This document shows, one piece after another, positions 21,785-32,552 of a stretch of 64,000 nucleotides of DNA. The translations under genes and the position numbers were made by a program. Each line of letters starts with the position of its first letter. Position 1 is the stretch's first letter. The DNA is from Tetrapyrgos nigripes (Eukaryota > Basidiomycota > Agaricomycetes > Agaricales > Campanellaceae). The DNA is taken from the NCBI GenBank assembly GCA_013368315.1, contig JAACJM010000363.1, positions 1 to 64,000 on the forward strand. Direction: 5' to 3'. The notes under the pieces are model-generated. The model saw only the letters and a list, made by a program, of their open reading frames with translations. It did no database searches and had not been told where the DNA came from.

Positions 21785-24375
21785 TCAAAAAATAGCGGTG
21801 TCCTCGTCGCTCGACCCCCAAGCCTCCACCATCACCAACCCCACCAGCTCCTCATTCTCCACTGTACCTTCGCACACCTCCCCAAACTGCCTCAGACACC
21901 TAGCATGGTACCACCCATCCAATTGTTCCCCTTCCATTGACTCCAGCTGATACAAATTTGCATCCCTCATAACAACCCTCCTTGGCCCAGTCCACTGTGG
22001 CCACATCTTTTTTCTCAGTTTTGAACGTGTTCAAAAACTCCTCTCTCTGCACCTGTACAATATCCCCCTTCTTGAATACGACCTCTCCTCCATCCTGTTT
22101 CTGTACATGCTTATCAAAAGCTGCCTTCCGCTGCTGTGTGTGCTTCACCATCTGATCATACCTGTCCAGCTGTTGTTGCACAACATACAATGACTGCTTG
22201 ACAACATCATTTTCTTGTAATACCGACATAGCATGTTCAACGGGCATTCTGCAAGTGTTGACCACCACACCCAGCATCAATTCCTTCAGTGAGAACTTGA
22301 AGGACTTCAGAATGTGCATGTTGAGCAAGTAAACTGTCTCGTCAAGGTGGTCTGGCCATTTAGCTGGCAGGGTTTTCCAGTCAATATTCTTGAAGTTGTC
22401 CAAATTCTCGTCCAACTCTGGCACCACCAACCGTTTCAAGACATGCAACAGCAGCTTGTTTGTCCCCTCTACTAACCTATTGACCCACGGTGAGTATTTT
22501 GGTGTAATATGATGACGAACCCCCCATTTCTCACAAAACTCCTTCACTTCCAGACATTTAAAATGAGAACCACTGTCCGTCATCAAAGTTTCTGGCAGTA
22601 ACTGTCGTGATAGTGTTATTTCTGGGTATTTTCATTCATTTTCTGTTTCTTTTCTTCATCAGTCACTGCCTTTTGATCATCGTTTTGATCATCCGTTGCC
22701 CTATCTTTTGTTCATCTTTCCTTGATCATCTATGCATAGCTACTATCCCCTGTTTCATTATTTGTTCATCTTTTTATGATACATCTCTTACAGGGACACT
22801 ATGCACAGCTTGTTCATCTTTTCATGATACATCTCTTACAGGGACAATAGGCTGTACTTTGATTGTTCTGGACAGTTCTCTGATTCCTTTCTTTGCTTTA
22901 CTCAGCTTTTATCTTTATCTCTGTTCTGTGTATATAAACTTAGAGTAGTAGCTCCCTAGTCTCCATCTTGACCTCTTTGTCTTGGGACTAGGTGAGCATC
23001 TCATGTATTTCTTGTTTTCACTCAATATTAACTTCATCTTGGGACTAGTCTCTCATCGTTATCTGTCTACTGCTGTTCTGTCTATGCCTACTGCTTAGAG
23101 CCAAGTGTGTGCTCTTTACCACAGTAACCACCCCACCCACATCTTGTCCAAACTTTCCACTGTCGTCTTTCCTGACCCATGTGTTTTGAACTTGAACGCC
23201 CATGCATGCTGTGAATAGGTGTCCACATATACACCGATAGTATGGTAACCCCCCTTGCCCTTCAACATTGAGAGGTAATCCCCAACCATCAACTCAAAAG
23301 GATGATGACAAATAATCAGGTTTAACAGCCAGTTGAGGTGTGTTGCCCCGAAGTTTTTGCATCTTCGACAATGCTTGATACCTTTCATTATAGACTTGTC
23401 AAGCCCTGGGCTCCAAAACCTGCTCAGGAAGACCTCCTTCACTGCATCCCTACCCCAATGACCACCTTGCTCATGGATCTGCTGCGCAATCTCTATTGCC
23501 TCTGCCCTTGATACACATTCCACCTTTGTCATTGCCCTAACACCATGTCCCGACCTACTCTCCACAATTTCCCTTCCTGAATCATGTACTCCTTCGCCCT
23601 GTGTAATGCTGCCTTCTTTGTTTTCCAGGTACCCATTACCTGTACCCCTTCCAACACTTCAATTACCTCCACAAAAAGTGGTTCCTTCTCAAACCACTGC
23701 TTCAACTCTCTGTGTTCCCCAACTGTGACTGCCACCCCAAAAACATCATTTACCAGCCCACGCCCCACTTCCCAATCTTTGCTGACCGACCACTCACTTC
23801 CGTCCCCTTCTACTCGTTCCCTACCCTCCCACTTCTGACTGAATCCATCTGCCACCATGTTCATCCTCCCTGGGAGATGTCTAACATCTTTGATCCAATA
23901 CACCAAAATCCCATCATGCCACCTTGCATGGTGGGTGTTCAGGCTGTCACTTGCTGACAGTCTGTCTCAATCTCGACCAGAAACCCCCAGATGATGTCAA
24001 AAAACTTGTCAAGAGAGTATTTCAGTGCTGCGAATTCGAGTAGGAACAGCTTGTAATTGTGTTCTGCCGCCGATGTGCGTTTGGATGCAAATGTGAGAGG
24101 AAATCGTTGTTCAACTACTGCTCCATCTGGAAGTTGGATTTTGAACTGCTGGGCTAACACCCCTGCAAACCCTTCCTTGCATCCATCTGATGTGACAATG
24201 AAGCTAGAGCCATCCCAACTCAGTGATCGTAAGACTGGCTCAGATGTTAACACTCTCTTCAGCCCCAAGAATGCCCTCATGTGCTCCTCAGTCCACCTAT
24301 TCTTCAACTTGAAATCCCTCATTGCCTTCCTCCACTGCTGCTTACTACCCGGTGCCAGTATCTTGACCTGCTTCA
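21785..24375 (-). pseudogene. G5 Ty3-like element: RNase H and integrase half
   Basis: RNase H region: 24375-23940 (SFIVTSDGCKEGFAGVLAQQ, RFPLTFASKRTSAAEHNYKL) ending in TGA 23939-23941 where Arg fits. Integrase: zinc-binding (IHEQGGHWGRD..., HCRRCKNF), core Asp in VGDYLSM, then after the solo LTR the second Asp in MTDSGSHF and the Glu in RLVEGTNKLL. The C-terminal domain is WPQWTGPRRVVMRD...HARCLRQF, in another frame, to about 21785. The same protein begins at 52644-53880 on the far side of G4: ..EGPLHNLL joins QVKILAPGSKQQW across the insertion. Confidence 0.85.
22603..23123 (+). repeat. Solo LTR of the G2 family in the G5 integrase
   Basis: It starts TGTCGTGATAGTG and ends CTTTACCACA, with 5 bp target duplications GTAAC at 22598-22602 and 23124-23128. 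It is the inverted counterpart of the G2 LTR at 42555-43028. It is longer because a 47-48 bp block (TTGTTCATCTTTT(T/C)ATGATACA...) is tandemly duplicated at about 22765-22855. Confidence 0.92.
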
Positions 24376-24379
24376 ATAG

Positions 24380-25268
24380 TATAGGGGAGTTGCCCATCCA
24401 AGCGAGGACAGAAGGTTAAGTGGTCAATACTTGACAGACAGAGTAGGAGGGAAAGGGAAGAAGAGTCAGGTGATAGATGCTTCGAAAACATGATCAGGAC
24501 GTGACTCATAAGTTGGCAGGAATTTTGCATGTAGAAGAAAGAATTGAAGTTAAGGCTCGTGTTGCTCGATAGGACAGCTCAAGGTGGGCTTGAAAGATTC
24601 AAGTGAAGATTTAGAAAGGCTCAGGCTCGCTCAGGGAAAAATTGGGCAGAAAGAAAGATAGAATTCAGGTAAACTACTATGTACTTATACCTTCCCCTAC
24701 ATTTTCCGATGCCTTCAAGAAGATAGTGAAATAAGACTATAAGGAGTAAAAGATTTTTAAGATTCCTAAAGCAATGTAAAAGAAGATGTGTATGTGAGGG
24801 TTTAGGGGAGAAGATCAGTAGTTATGAAGTTGGATAGGGGTAGAAGTATGTAGATGTCATACTTAAAAGAGAAGGGAGTGAAAAGAAGGAAGGAAAGAAA
24901 GAGGAAGAAAAAATATATATGTGTCCATGTTTGTTGAGAACAAATCAGTATGCCTAAACCTGTGCATCTTGTCAAACTCGTTGTCAGTAAACCATCAGGC
25001 TAGATACAATGTGTGAGAAGGGCAGCCCCAGACCCTCAGTGCTTGCTCAAGGCACTGGCGTGAAGGATGGGACAGATGAGAAGCTGTCAGAGGTGGACAG
25101 ATGTCGGGATACCAGAAGGAGAAAGAAGGGATAAAATAGGAGGATCAGCATAGTACAAATTAGAGATGGTTTATATGGTTAGAATGGGAAAGGGACGCAT
25201 ACAGCGCTTTGTGTATGAAAATAGAAAAAAAATCAAAATTGACAGGAGGGGCACATGGCCCTACTACA
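24380..25268 (-). repeat. G4 3' LTR (889 bp)
   Basis: On the minus strand it reads TGTAGTAGGGCC...CCCCTATA. It is highly similar to 51765-52639, with many transitions and a small length difference. Confidence 0.9.
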
Positions 25269-25303
25269 GTGGGGTAAAGAAAATAAAGTCTGACCTCAGG
25301 CTT

Positions 25304-26291
25304 TCAGTCAGAATAAGAGAAACATGGATTGGTGATGGGTATAGATTCTTGCACAATAATAGGAGGTGAAGGAAATGGATTGTTTGAAGAGTAATAATTG
25401 AACGGATGAAAAGAAAGATTGTGGAGGAAGAAAGAATTGGTAGTAGGGAATTTCCTGTTCCACAACAACTTGACGCACTTTTCAAAGTCAACAATCCAGA
25501 ATTTCTTCACCACAGAACAATTGAGAACGTGGTTGCAGAAGTCCATAAACGATAGATCCCAAGTTTTGTAGTTGAAGACACGCCCTTCCAAGTCTCTTTC
25601 AAACTGCCTCCCCTCAATATCCATATCCACTGGACCAAACCACCACCTGACCAATTCTTTCTCTAGTGCCAGGTGTTCTGTGCACACCACCTTCCCTGTA
25701 CTTCTCTCATACAATATACCAGTCCACTTGTCAATCCAAAATCTCTTGGCCCACATCTTGAAAACCTTCACCGTGAATGGCCCCTCGCCGCCATTCCTAT
25801 ATTGTTTCGGAATAACCAACCTCCCTTCCTCCTTTCCACAAAGATATATCACAAACTCATCCCAACACAATTCTGCATCTCTGGCCCACTGTCATGAATC
25901 GTTCCCCACCTATTCATTTCCTTTCTATTCTTTTCCTTTTACTACCTATTTCCCACTTTAACCCCATAAACATCAACCACTTCTCATCATCATCTATAGT
26001 TACCATCTCTACAGATCTATGACTCACACTTTTATCTCCTCCGATTCCTATCTCCATGGACATTCTCACTGTCAATCATCCCTTATGATCTAGTACCTTC
26101 ATCTATCCATATTTAACTCATTATTCTCTTGCCCTTGACATTTCCACATGATATCGTCTATTATTACTTACTCTTTCCCATCTACTCATATTTTGCTTAT
26201 ATACTTGTGATCCTTGTAACCTATTCCTTAGTTCGTTCACTTCGTCTCCGCTCTGTACTTTTACTACGCAGTGTAGAGCCTAGTCAGCTTA

Positions 26292-26324
<33 letters not shown>

Positions 26325-27691
26325 GACCAATCTATTATCTTGCAAACCGACTTTCTTGCATTGTGTGACTTGGGTGGTTATCGAGTGTACCGACAACCTT
26401 GACACCCACAATCTATGCATCATCAGCACCATAAGTCCTTGTATTCTAACCACACATTATCCCACATTCCCATGACTCTGATAGCTCCATCGAAAATGTA
26501 TTCCATTGAAAAGTCGAACTTGAGAAGGCTGGATCGAGGTGTTGGATCCACGTACTTGAAAGGCTCGTCGTCGTCGATTAAACGTTGGTGGTAATGATGG
26601 ACTGTGTGGCTGGTAAAGAGGATAGAACTGTCTTTTTGTTGGTGGAAACCAAAGGTGTTTGGGATAGGATGGAGTGTGGCATAGTTTGGCCAAGTGATCT
26701 TCTCATGGCGAGGGGTGAATTGAATGTCTACCCATATGGGACCTTCTGCTGAAAGTGAAAGTTCAGTTAAACGAGGAAAAGAGATTGGAGAATTTGAATT
26801 GAAAGTAGAGTTGATAGCTGTATACACAGGCAGATCAGAATACTTAATGAAGTCAGTATAACCATCATCACCTAAGGCTTGATGAAGAGTGAATTTAAGA
26901 GAACCGGGTTGGAAAATAGGACGCCACTGATGAGTGTAAGAAACTGGGCCATAGCAGAAAAAATATGAAGTAAAACAAACAAAATATGGAGGGTCTTGAA
27001 ATGGAGAAGGTACATTCTGGTCAGCCAGACTAGCGTAGTCACAGAAAGAAAGAGAAGAGGGAGAACAGTTATTCTCCCTTTGAGGAGAAAGGTTGGGACC
27101 AAATGCAACCACTGATGTGGTACAGGGAATCAATACCTTGATCTCATCCCCGTCTGCATCAATCTATCCATACATAACATCATCACCAAAGGCATTAATG
27201 ATCCTAGCCCCTTTGGGAAGCACCGTCTCTCTTTTATCATCACCGATTTCTCTGATATCATCCACATCCATAAGTGAAGGAATACAATCAGACAACAATG
27301 AAGTCATAGGGGTGGAAGAACACCCATCATGATCATTACAAAGGATAGCAGGAATAGCAGAAGCATCAAGAGAAGAAGCAGCATGAAGAACAGAATAAAG
27401 GTGAGAAATATTAGACCAAAATAAATGAATAAGCGAAGCATACGTATCGTCCCTGCCATATTCGGGGAGGAAGGAAGTGGGAACGATGAATTCCAAGACA
27501 GCATTATCGAAATTGAACTGGACCACCACTTGTTTGGGGACAGTCAGCAAGTAGAGGACAACGGCTGAGATGCAAGGAGAAAGAGTAGATTGAGTCACAG
27601 AGGAAGCCATATAGTATGAAAAGCACAAGGAAGAGAGGCAAGAAAGTGATGCATCAGAGAAGAATATAAGTAGGTCTTTAGGATCCAACAT
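25304..27691 (-). pseudogene. G4 ORF downstream of integrase, unknown function
   Basis: The first part (ATG at 27691; TAG at 27164-27166; to TGA at 26423) codes about 420 residues, rich in Ser/Pro/Phe/Tyr, with no motif that I know. After the solo LTR at 25890-26404 a second stretch (25884-25304) continues in a neighbouring frame with VIPKQYRNGGEGPFTVKVFK and WFGPVDMDIEGRQF. Both lie between integrase and 3' LTR, where most Ty3-like elements have no gene. It might be an accessory protein of this element family or captured host sequence. I do not recognise a membrane-anchored envelope architecture. Confidence 0.55.
25890..26404 (+). repeat. Solo LTR of the G1 family (inverted relative to G1)
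   Basis: TGTCATGAATCG...ACAACCTTGACA, 515 bp, with target duplication CCCAC at 25885-25889 and 26405-26409. It matches the G1 LTRs in reverse complement and contains a CT microsatellite at about 26289-26325. Confidence 0.93.
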
Positions 27692-27894
27692 AGTCAAATC
27701 CTCAGGTACTGATGGAATGCGCAATAGTCATAAAAGGAAAGTCAATTTGTAACACTCAGCTGGGACACATGCAGAGTCTTCTAAGCTTGAGAAGAAGTCT
27801 TGTACATTCTTCTGGGGTTTGTGTTGCAAGGGATTGAGGCAGGAGTTGTCAGAATTGTTGTCTGAAGGGTTTGATTGTCTGGGCAGAAGAAAAA

Positions 27895-29950
27895 GAGCCT
27901 AAGTCATCAAACATTTACCACAGTCTTCATAGGGGTTCCATCAAGTTCTTGGAGTAAATAGGAATTGTTAGTACATTTCACAGCAATAACATATGGCCCG
28001 GAATAGGTCCAATGAGCTTTGTCACCAAGTAGATTCTCTAATTGCGATTCACGGAGCCACACATACATACCAGGCTCGTAGTTGGAGAAATCAAATTGAA
28101 AGTGGTGCCATCTTGCATGGTTTTCAATTGACTGTTGTCTTGACTTCCTAAGGTCTAGAACTGCTTGTTCGAGGTCTGGGTCTCTTCGTTGTAACTGCAA
28201 GATTCTTAGTGATAGTAGGTCAACTGAATTACATACCTTGTCCCAGTCCAAAGTCTGCCATGTGGACTCTAGAACGTCAAATGACAAAACTGGATGTACG
28301 CCATACAGAAGATAGTACAGCGAGAACCCAGTTGCTCAGCTCGTGGTGATCATAATCGCAAAGAGGCCTGCATTGAGGTAGTTTGGCCACAGTCCTGGGG
28401 AATCTCCTACCGTTTTCATTACTGCCTTGACGAGTGGCCGATGACCTTGTTCCACAACTGCGTTCCCCTCTGGGTGATAAGGAGACAAAATTATGACCAC
28501 GCACCTGTATTGAGTTCTAAGAAGGTGTTGTACTTCCTTATCGTTATCAGGGGTATACACCCAAATCAGCACATAAGGCATTCATAGATAAATTTGGCAA
28601 CTGCTGCAGCTGTAAGTGCCTGGAGTGCTTGGGCTTCAGGCCAAAGAATTGTCAGTTCTATGGTGTGGACGATGCACTGCATTCCTCAGACTCCTTTTGG
28701 CATGTGGATCGAATTGAGATGGAAATGTCTGAGGAGGGGGGCTTGCCACGATTCATTATATGGGATGATGGGATGGTTCTTGATGCTCTTTTGACATTCT
28801 AGGTGACCAAAAGATACATATTTGGCCAATGAAATCTGTCAAAAAGATGTTGGTAAGTAGCATCACGGCCACGATGGCCGCATTTGTTATGGGCCATTGT
28901 GGTCAATTATTCTCTTTGAGCCTTGAGCTCTATGACTTTTCGAGGAAGCCCTCCAGAATTACGTTTAGGCAATAGCCATAGAACGTTGTTTTGGAGAGTG
29001 AAACAGGGGACTCTTTTTAGGAAACGCACCTTATCTTTTTCTGATTGGTATTTCGAAAGGATGACATCGCTGGTCAAATAACTCTGAAATTCTTGCCACA
29101 TGTCTTTGTCCTCAGAGTTGGATATGTGGTGGACATGCACAGACCAAGGTTCATTTTGGGATCTGGGATAATAGACATAATCAGTGTACTCTAGAGAGAC
29201 AATTTTGTCTCCTAGAGAGAATGTCTTGTCCAATTTGGACTCAATCTTTTGACAATTAAGGAAAGAGGGGATTGAAGAAGTGCTCAAGCGAAGTGAAGAG
29301 GAATAAAAGAGAGAGAAAGAATCTGAAGACATAAAGACTCTAAGATTTTGAAAGATACAGTCGATTTATTGACATACGAGGAAAGACATAGTCTTTATAG
29401 GAATTGGAGGTGGAGAGTAACAAAAAGTGTTTCAAAAAGTAACTTAGCTTCGGGTAAAGAGCCATCTTCGAGTAACCCATGTTCAAGATATGCATCCAAA
29501 AATTCATCTTGCAATTGTTCTACTTCTTCACCTTCTGCAGCTCATTGTCTTGAAAGTCCATCTTCTGCTTTGAACAATGTAGCAGGGATGTGCTGAACTT
29601 CGAAGTCAAAAAGTCAGCACCAGGATACCCACCTAAGCATGGGAGCATTCGGAACATCATCTGGCTCCTTCAACATCTTCACTAAGGATTTTGCATCACA
29701 TTGTAAGTGAAAATGAATACCCCAGACCTAATGTTGAAGTTCCTTCAGTGCCCTCTAGACCCCATACACTTCGGTTTTGGGTTGGCTGTAATTTTGTTCA
29801 GTTTTGTTGAAAGTACATGAGCTGAAGATCACCAGGCATTTGACCTTGTCAGAGACTTGGTAGACTACCCAGCCCACACCTTCCCAAGAGGAATCAACTC
29901 CGACTACCACTAGCCCTTCATCTGAGTCTCGCAGAAGTTTGGTTATCTTG
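27895..29950 (-). pseudogene. G4 RNase H and integrase
   Basis: RNase H (VVVGVDSSWEGVGWVVYQ, FNKTEQNYSQPKTEVYG, HIPATLFKAEDGLSR) is followed by the integrase zinc-binding domain (HNKCGHRGRDATYQHLFDRF near 28890) and core (LSPYHPEGNAVVEQGHRP near 28500, holding the catalytic Glu context). The integrase C-terminal part has YEPGMYVWLRES and WTYSGPYVIAVK. Numerous stops, mostly TGA, and frameshifts. The RT part expected upstream is absent: the frame runs straight into G2 integrase at about 29950-29970. Confidence 0.78.
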
Positions 29951-29959
29951 ATTTTTATG

Positions 29960-31125
29960 AGTACTTCTCGCAACACCTCAATCCGTTTCTCTACCTCTGG
30001 AATTCCTGAACGTCGTCCTACAGGTATGTTGAACAGTGGTAAGTATCCGTATGTGATCTCAAAAGGGGATAGATTGTGAGCAGAGTGGGTTCAGGAATTA
30101 ATGACGAATTCTGCCAAAGGAAGATGTTCTGCCCAGTCGTCCTGATGCCTGTTCACAAATAACCAAAGATACTTTTCCACTTCCTGATTAGCTCGTTCTG
30201 TTTGTCCATTAGCTTGTGGATGATATCCAGAAGTGAGGTTGGATTTGATTCCTAAGCGTTCTAGTAGTACCCACATAACTTTTGCTGCAAATTGAGGTCC
30301 TTGATCTGAGACAAACTGTAATAGTAGACCATGCAACCTGAAGATCTCTTGATAGAAGAGATCTGCTACTCCTTCTGCATTAATGTTGGATGTACAAGGA
30401 ATAGCATGAATCTGTTTCCCGTAAAGGTCAGTTGCTACGAGAATAGCATCATACCCATTTGATTCTGGCAGTTGAGTTATGAGGTCCACTCCAATCTCTT
30501 CCCAAAGTCCTGTTGGAACATCCAGTGGTTGGGTTACTGCTCTTGGATGCCTCTGCAACTTCTTCTGCGCACACGTGTCACATCCCTCGACAAATTTCTC
30601 CACAAATGATCTCATCCTAGGCCACCAGAAATGAGTATCCACCAGGTCCAATGTTCCATGTACCCCTGGGTGTCCTGCTGTTGGGTTGTCATGACATTGT
30701 CGCACTACATCTGCCCTGAGTTCTTCATCTGGTGGCACATATACTCTTCCTCGATGATACACCAATCCATTATCCTCCTCCCATTCCGCTAACCCATTCA
30801 CCAATCTCCTAAGTCCGTTTTTCTTCAGATCTATAAGTCCTTCCAGCACCTCTGCTTCTCTCTTTGATGCCTTCCATATCCTCTCCTCCAGTGGATTCAC
30901 CAATACAGTTGCTGCTATAGTCACAAAGTGAGCTGGTTTAAGAACAGTTTGTTGTATGTTGTCCTCTTTATCAGCAACTCGATGTTCTGGCATCTGTGAA
31001 AGGGCATCTGCCTGTGTGTTGGATTTCCCTGCTTGATGGGAAATTGAAACAAGAGAGCCAAAGTGCCCATCATGCTTGTCTTCGACTAAGGTGTTGTGCT
31101 GTTTGCCAAAATTCCAGGTTTGAAT
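29960..31125 (-). pseudogene. G2 Ty3-like element: RNase H end and integrase (truncated)
   Basis: Zinc-binding domain (CHDNPTAGHPGVHGTL, CDTCAQKK), core Asp in EEIGVDLITQLP, second Asp in FVSDQGPQFAA, Glu in GQTERANQEVEKYL. A TGA at 30091-30093 replaces an expected Arg. The protein stops being G2 after EVEKRIEVLREVL; its C-terminal domain, polypurine tract and left LTR are gone. The upstream half lies at 38970-42412, beyond the G1 insertion. Confidence 0.82.
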
Positions 31126-31130
31126 GGTCC

Positions 31131-31648
31131 TGTCAGGGTTGTCGATGCACTCGGTAACCACCCAAGTCACACAATACGAGAAAGCTGGTTATAGGAAGAT
31201 AGATTTGACCAAGAGAGCTAAAGAGGTAGAGAGATAGAGAGGAAGTAAGCTGACTAGGCTCTACACTGCGTAGTAAAAGTACGGAGCGGAGACGAAGTGA
31301 ACGAACTAAGGAATAGGTTACAAAGATCACAGGTATATAAGTAAAATATGAACAGATGGGAAAGAGTAAGTAATAATAGACGGTATCATGTGGAAATGTC
31401 AAGGGCGAGAGAATAATGAGTTAAATATGGATAGATGAAGGTACTGGATCATACGGAGTGATTGACAATGAGAATGTCCATGGAGATAGGAATCGGAGGA
31501 GATAGGAATGTGAGTCATAGATCTAGAGAGATGGTAAATATAGACGATGATGAGAAATGGTTGATGTTTATGGGGTTAGAGTGGGAAATAGGTAGTAAAG
31601 GGGAAAAGAATAGAAAGGAAATGAATAGACGGGAGAGGATTCATGACA
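31131..31648 (-). repeat. G1 3' LTR
   Basis: 518 bp, TGTCAGGG...TTCATGACA on the plus strand. It differs from the other LTR at only two positions by eye (C/T in ACAATA(C/T)GAG and A/C in GTAA(A/C)TATAG). Confidence 0.93.
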
Positions 31649-31659
31649 TTACCCCCTCT

Positions 31660-32184
31660 TTAGGACGAGCTTTCACCGGAGCTCAGCAGGTTACTCTTCC
31701 AGTGCCTCCTCCATTGTTCGCGCAGTCGTCTGTCCACGTCTTCCTGACTCGGCCAGTATTTGTCCCATCCCGTCGTGTAGTGTGCAATATCCCATCTAGG
31801 ATCGTTCCAGTCTGTTAAGTCCCCCCATCCATTTGTGTCGGTTGCTGTGCCCCAGCCCGCTCCATTCCCTCCATCGTCATTATCATATGGTAGGGTGATG
31901 TGTGCTCCCCATATACTGCCGTTGCCCCATCCAAGGTTCCCTTTGTGTTCTGCACGTAGGGATGTCCACTGCACTACACATCGAGCGCTATGTCCTCTTC
32001 CCAATCTACAGCGCCCTGGTCCATCCTCTCCTCCCCATGTGCAGCGTTGACACCCGATATGAGGTCCTGCGTGTTGTTTTGAAAGTCGGCATCGACGTCC
32101 TGAGCGCGTCCCATAGGTGCAGCGCCCCCTGTTGGTTGGTTGTGTGTCGTTCACGATGGTGTCGATAGAGGAAGTGGTTGACAT
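31660..32184 (-). CDS. G1 accessory ORF: small Cys/His- and Trp-rich protein
   Basis: An uninterrupted frame of 174 codons from ATG 32184, between integrase and the 3' LTR. The frame is also open upstream to 32631, overlapping the end of integrase. Near the N-terminus are two related Cys/His modules: CTYGTRSGRRCRLSKQHAGPH and then CTWGGEDGPGRCRLGRGHSA, each C-x9/10-C-x5/7-H, which look like a duplicated metal-binding or nucleic-acid binding unit. The C-terminal half is rich in Trp, Gly and Asp. A TATA-like box lies 71 bp upstream. Chromoviruses usually lack a gene here. I do not recognise the family; a frame kept open while gag and pol carry TGA codons is notable. Confidence 0.6.
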   Translation of the reverse strand: MSTTSSIDTIVNDTQPTNRGRCTYGTRSGRRCRLSKQHAGPHIGCQRCTWGGEDGPGRCRLGRGHSARCVVQWTSLRAEHKGNLGWGNGSIWGAHITLPYDNDDGGNGAGWGTATDTNGWGDLTDWNDPRWDIAHYTTGWDKYWPSQEDVDRRLREQWRRHWKSNLLSSGESSS

Positions 32185-32254
32185 TGCGATAGCGGGAATG
32201 TGGATGAGTGCTAAAGATGGCTGTTGTTCTGTCATTCTCTGTCCTGGAGCGGGG

Positions 32255-32262
32255 TCTTTATA
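32255..32262 (-). promoter_or_regulatory. TATA-like box upstream of the G1 accessory ORF
   Basis: The minus strand reads CTATAAAGACCCC, 71 bp before ATG 32184, a plausible spacing for an independent transcript of the accessory ORF. Position and sequence only; no further proof. Confidence 0.35.
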
Positions 32263-32552
32263 GTTGTTGGTTCGTATAGTGTAAATGTTGAATGCATGGT
32301 CCGGTTGTCGTTCTGGAATGAGTTTGACAGTAGACGCTGTTAACGAGGGAATGCGATTGATGAATGATGACAAAAGTCTGGGTTCGATTGCCGAGTGGAG
32401 TGCGAAGGAGGGCATAGAATACCAACAGTTCGTAGCAGCATTTCTCCTCGGAGTTGTGCTTTCGCTTGAAGCACACGGGTACTTCGCCATATATCCTCCA
32501 TGGCGATTCCTAGTGAACGCACCATTGTTCCGGGGCGTATCAGGTTCTTGGG

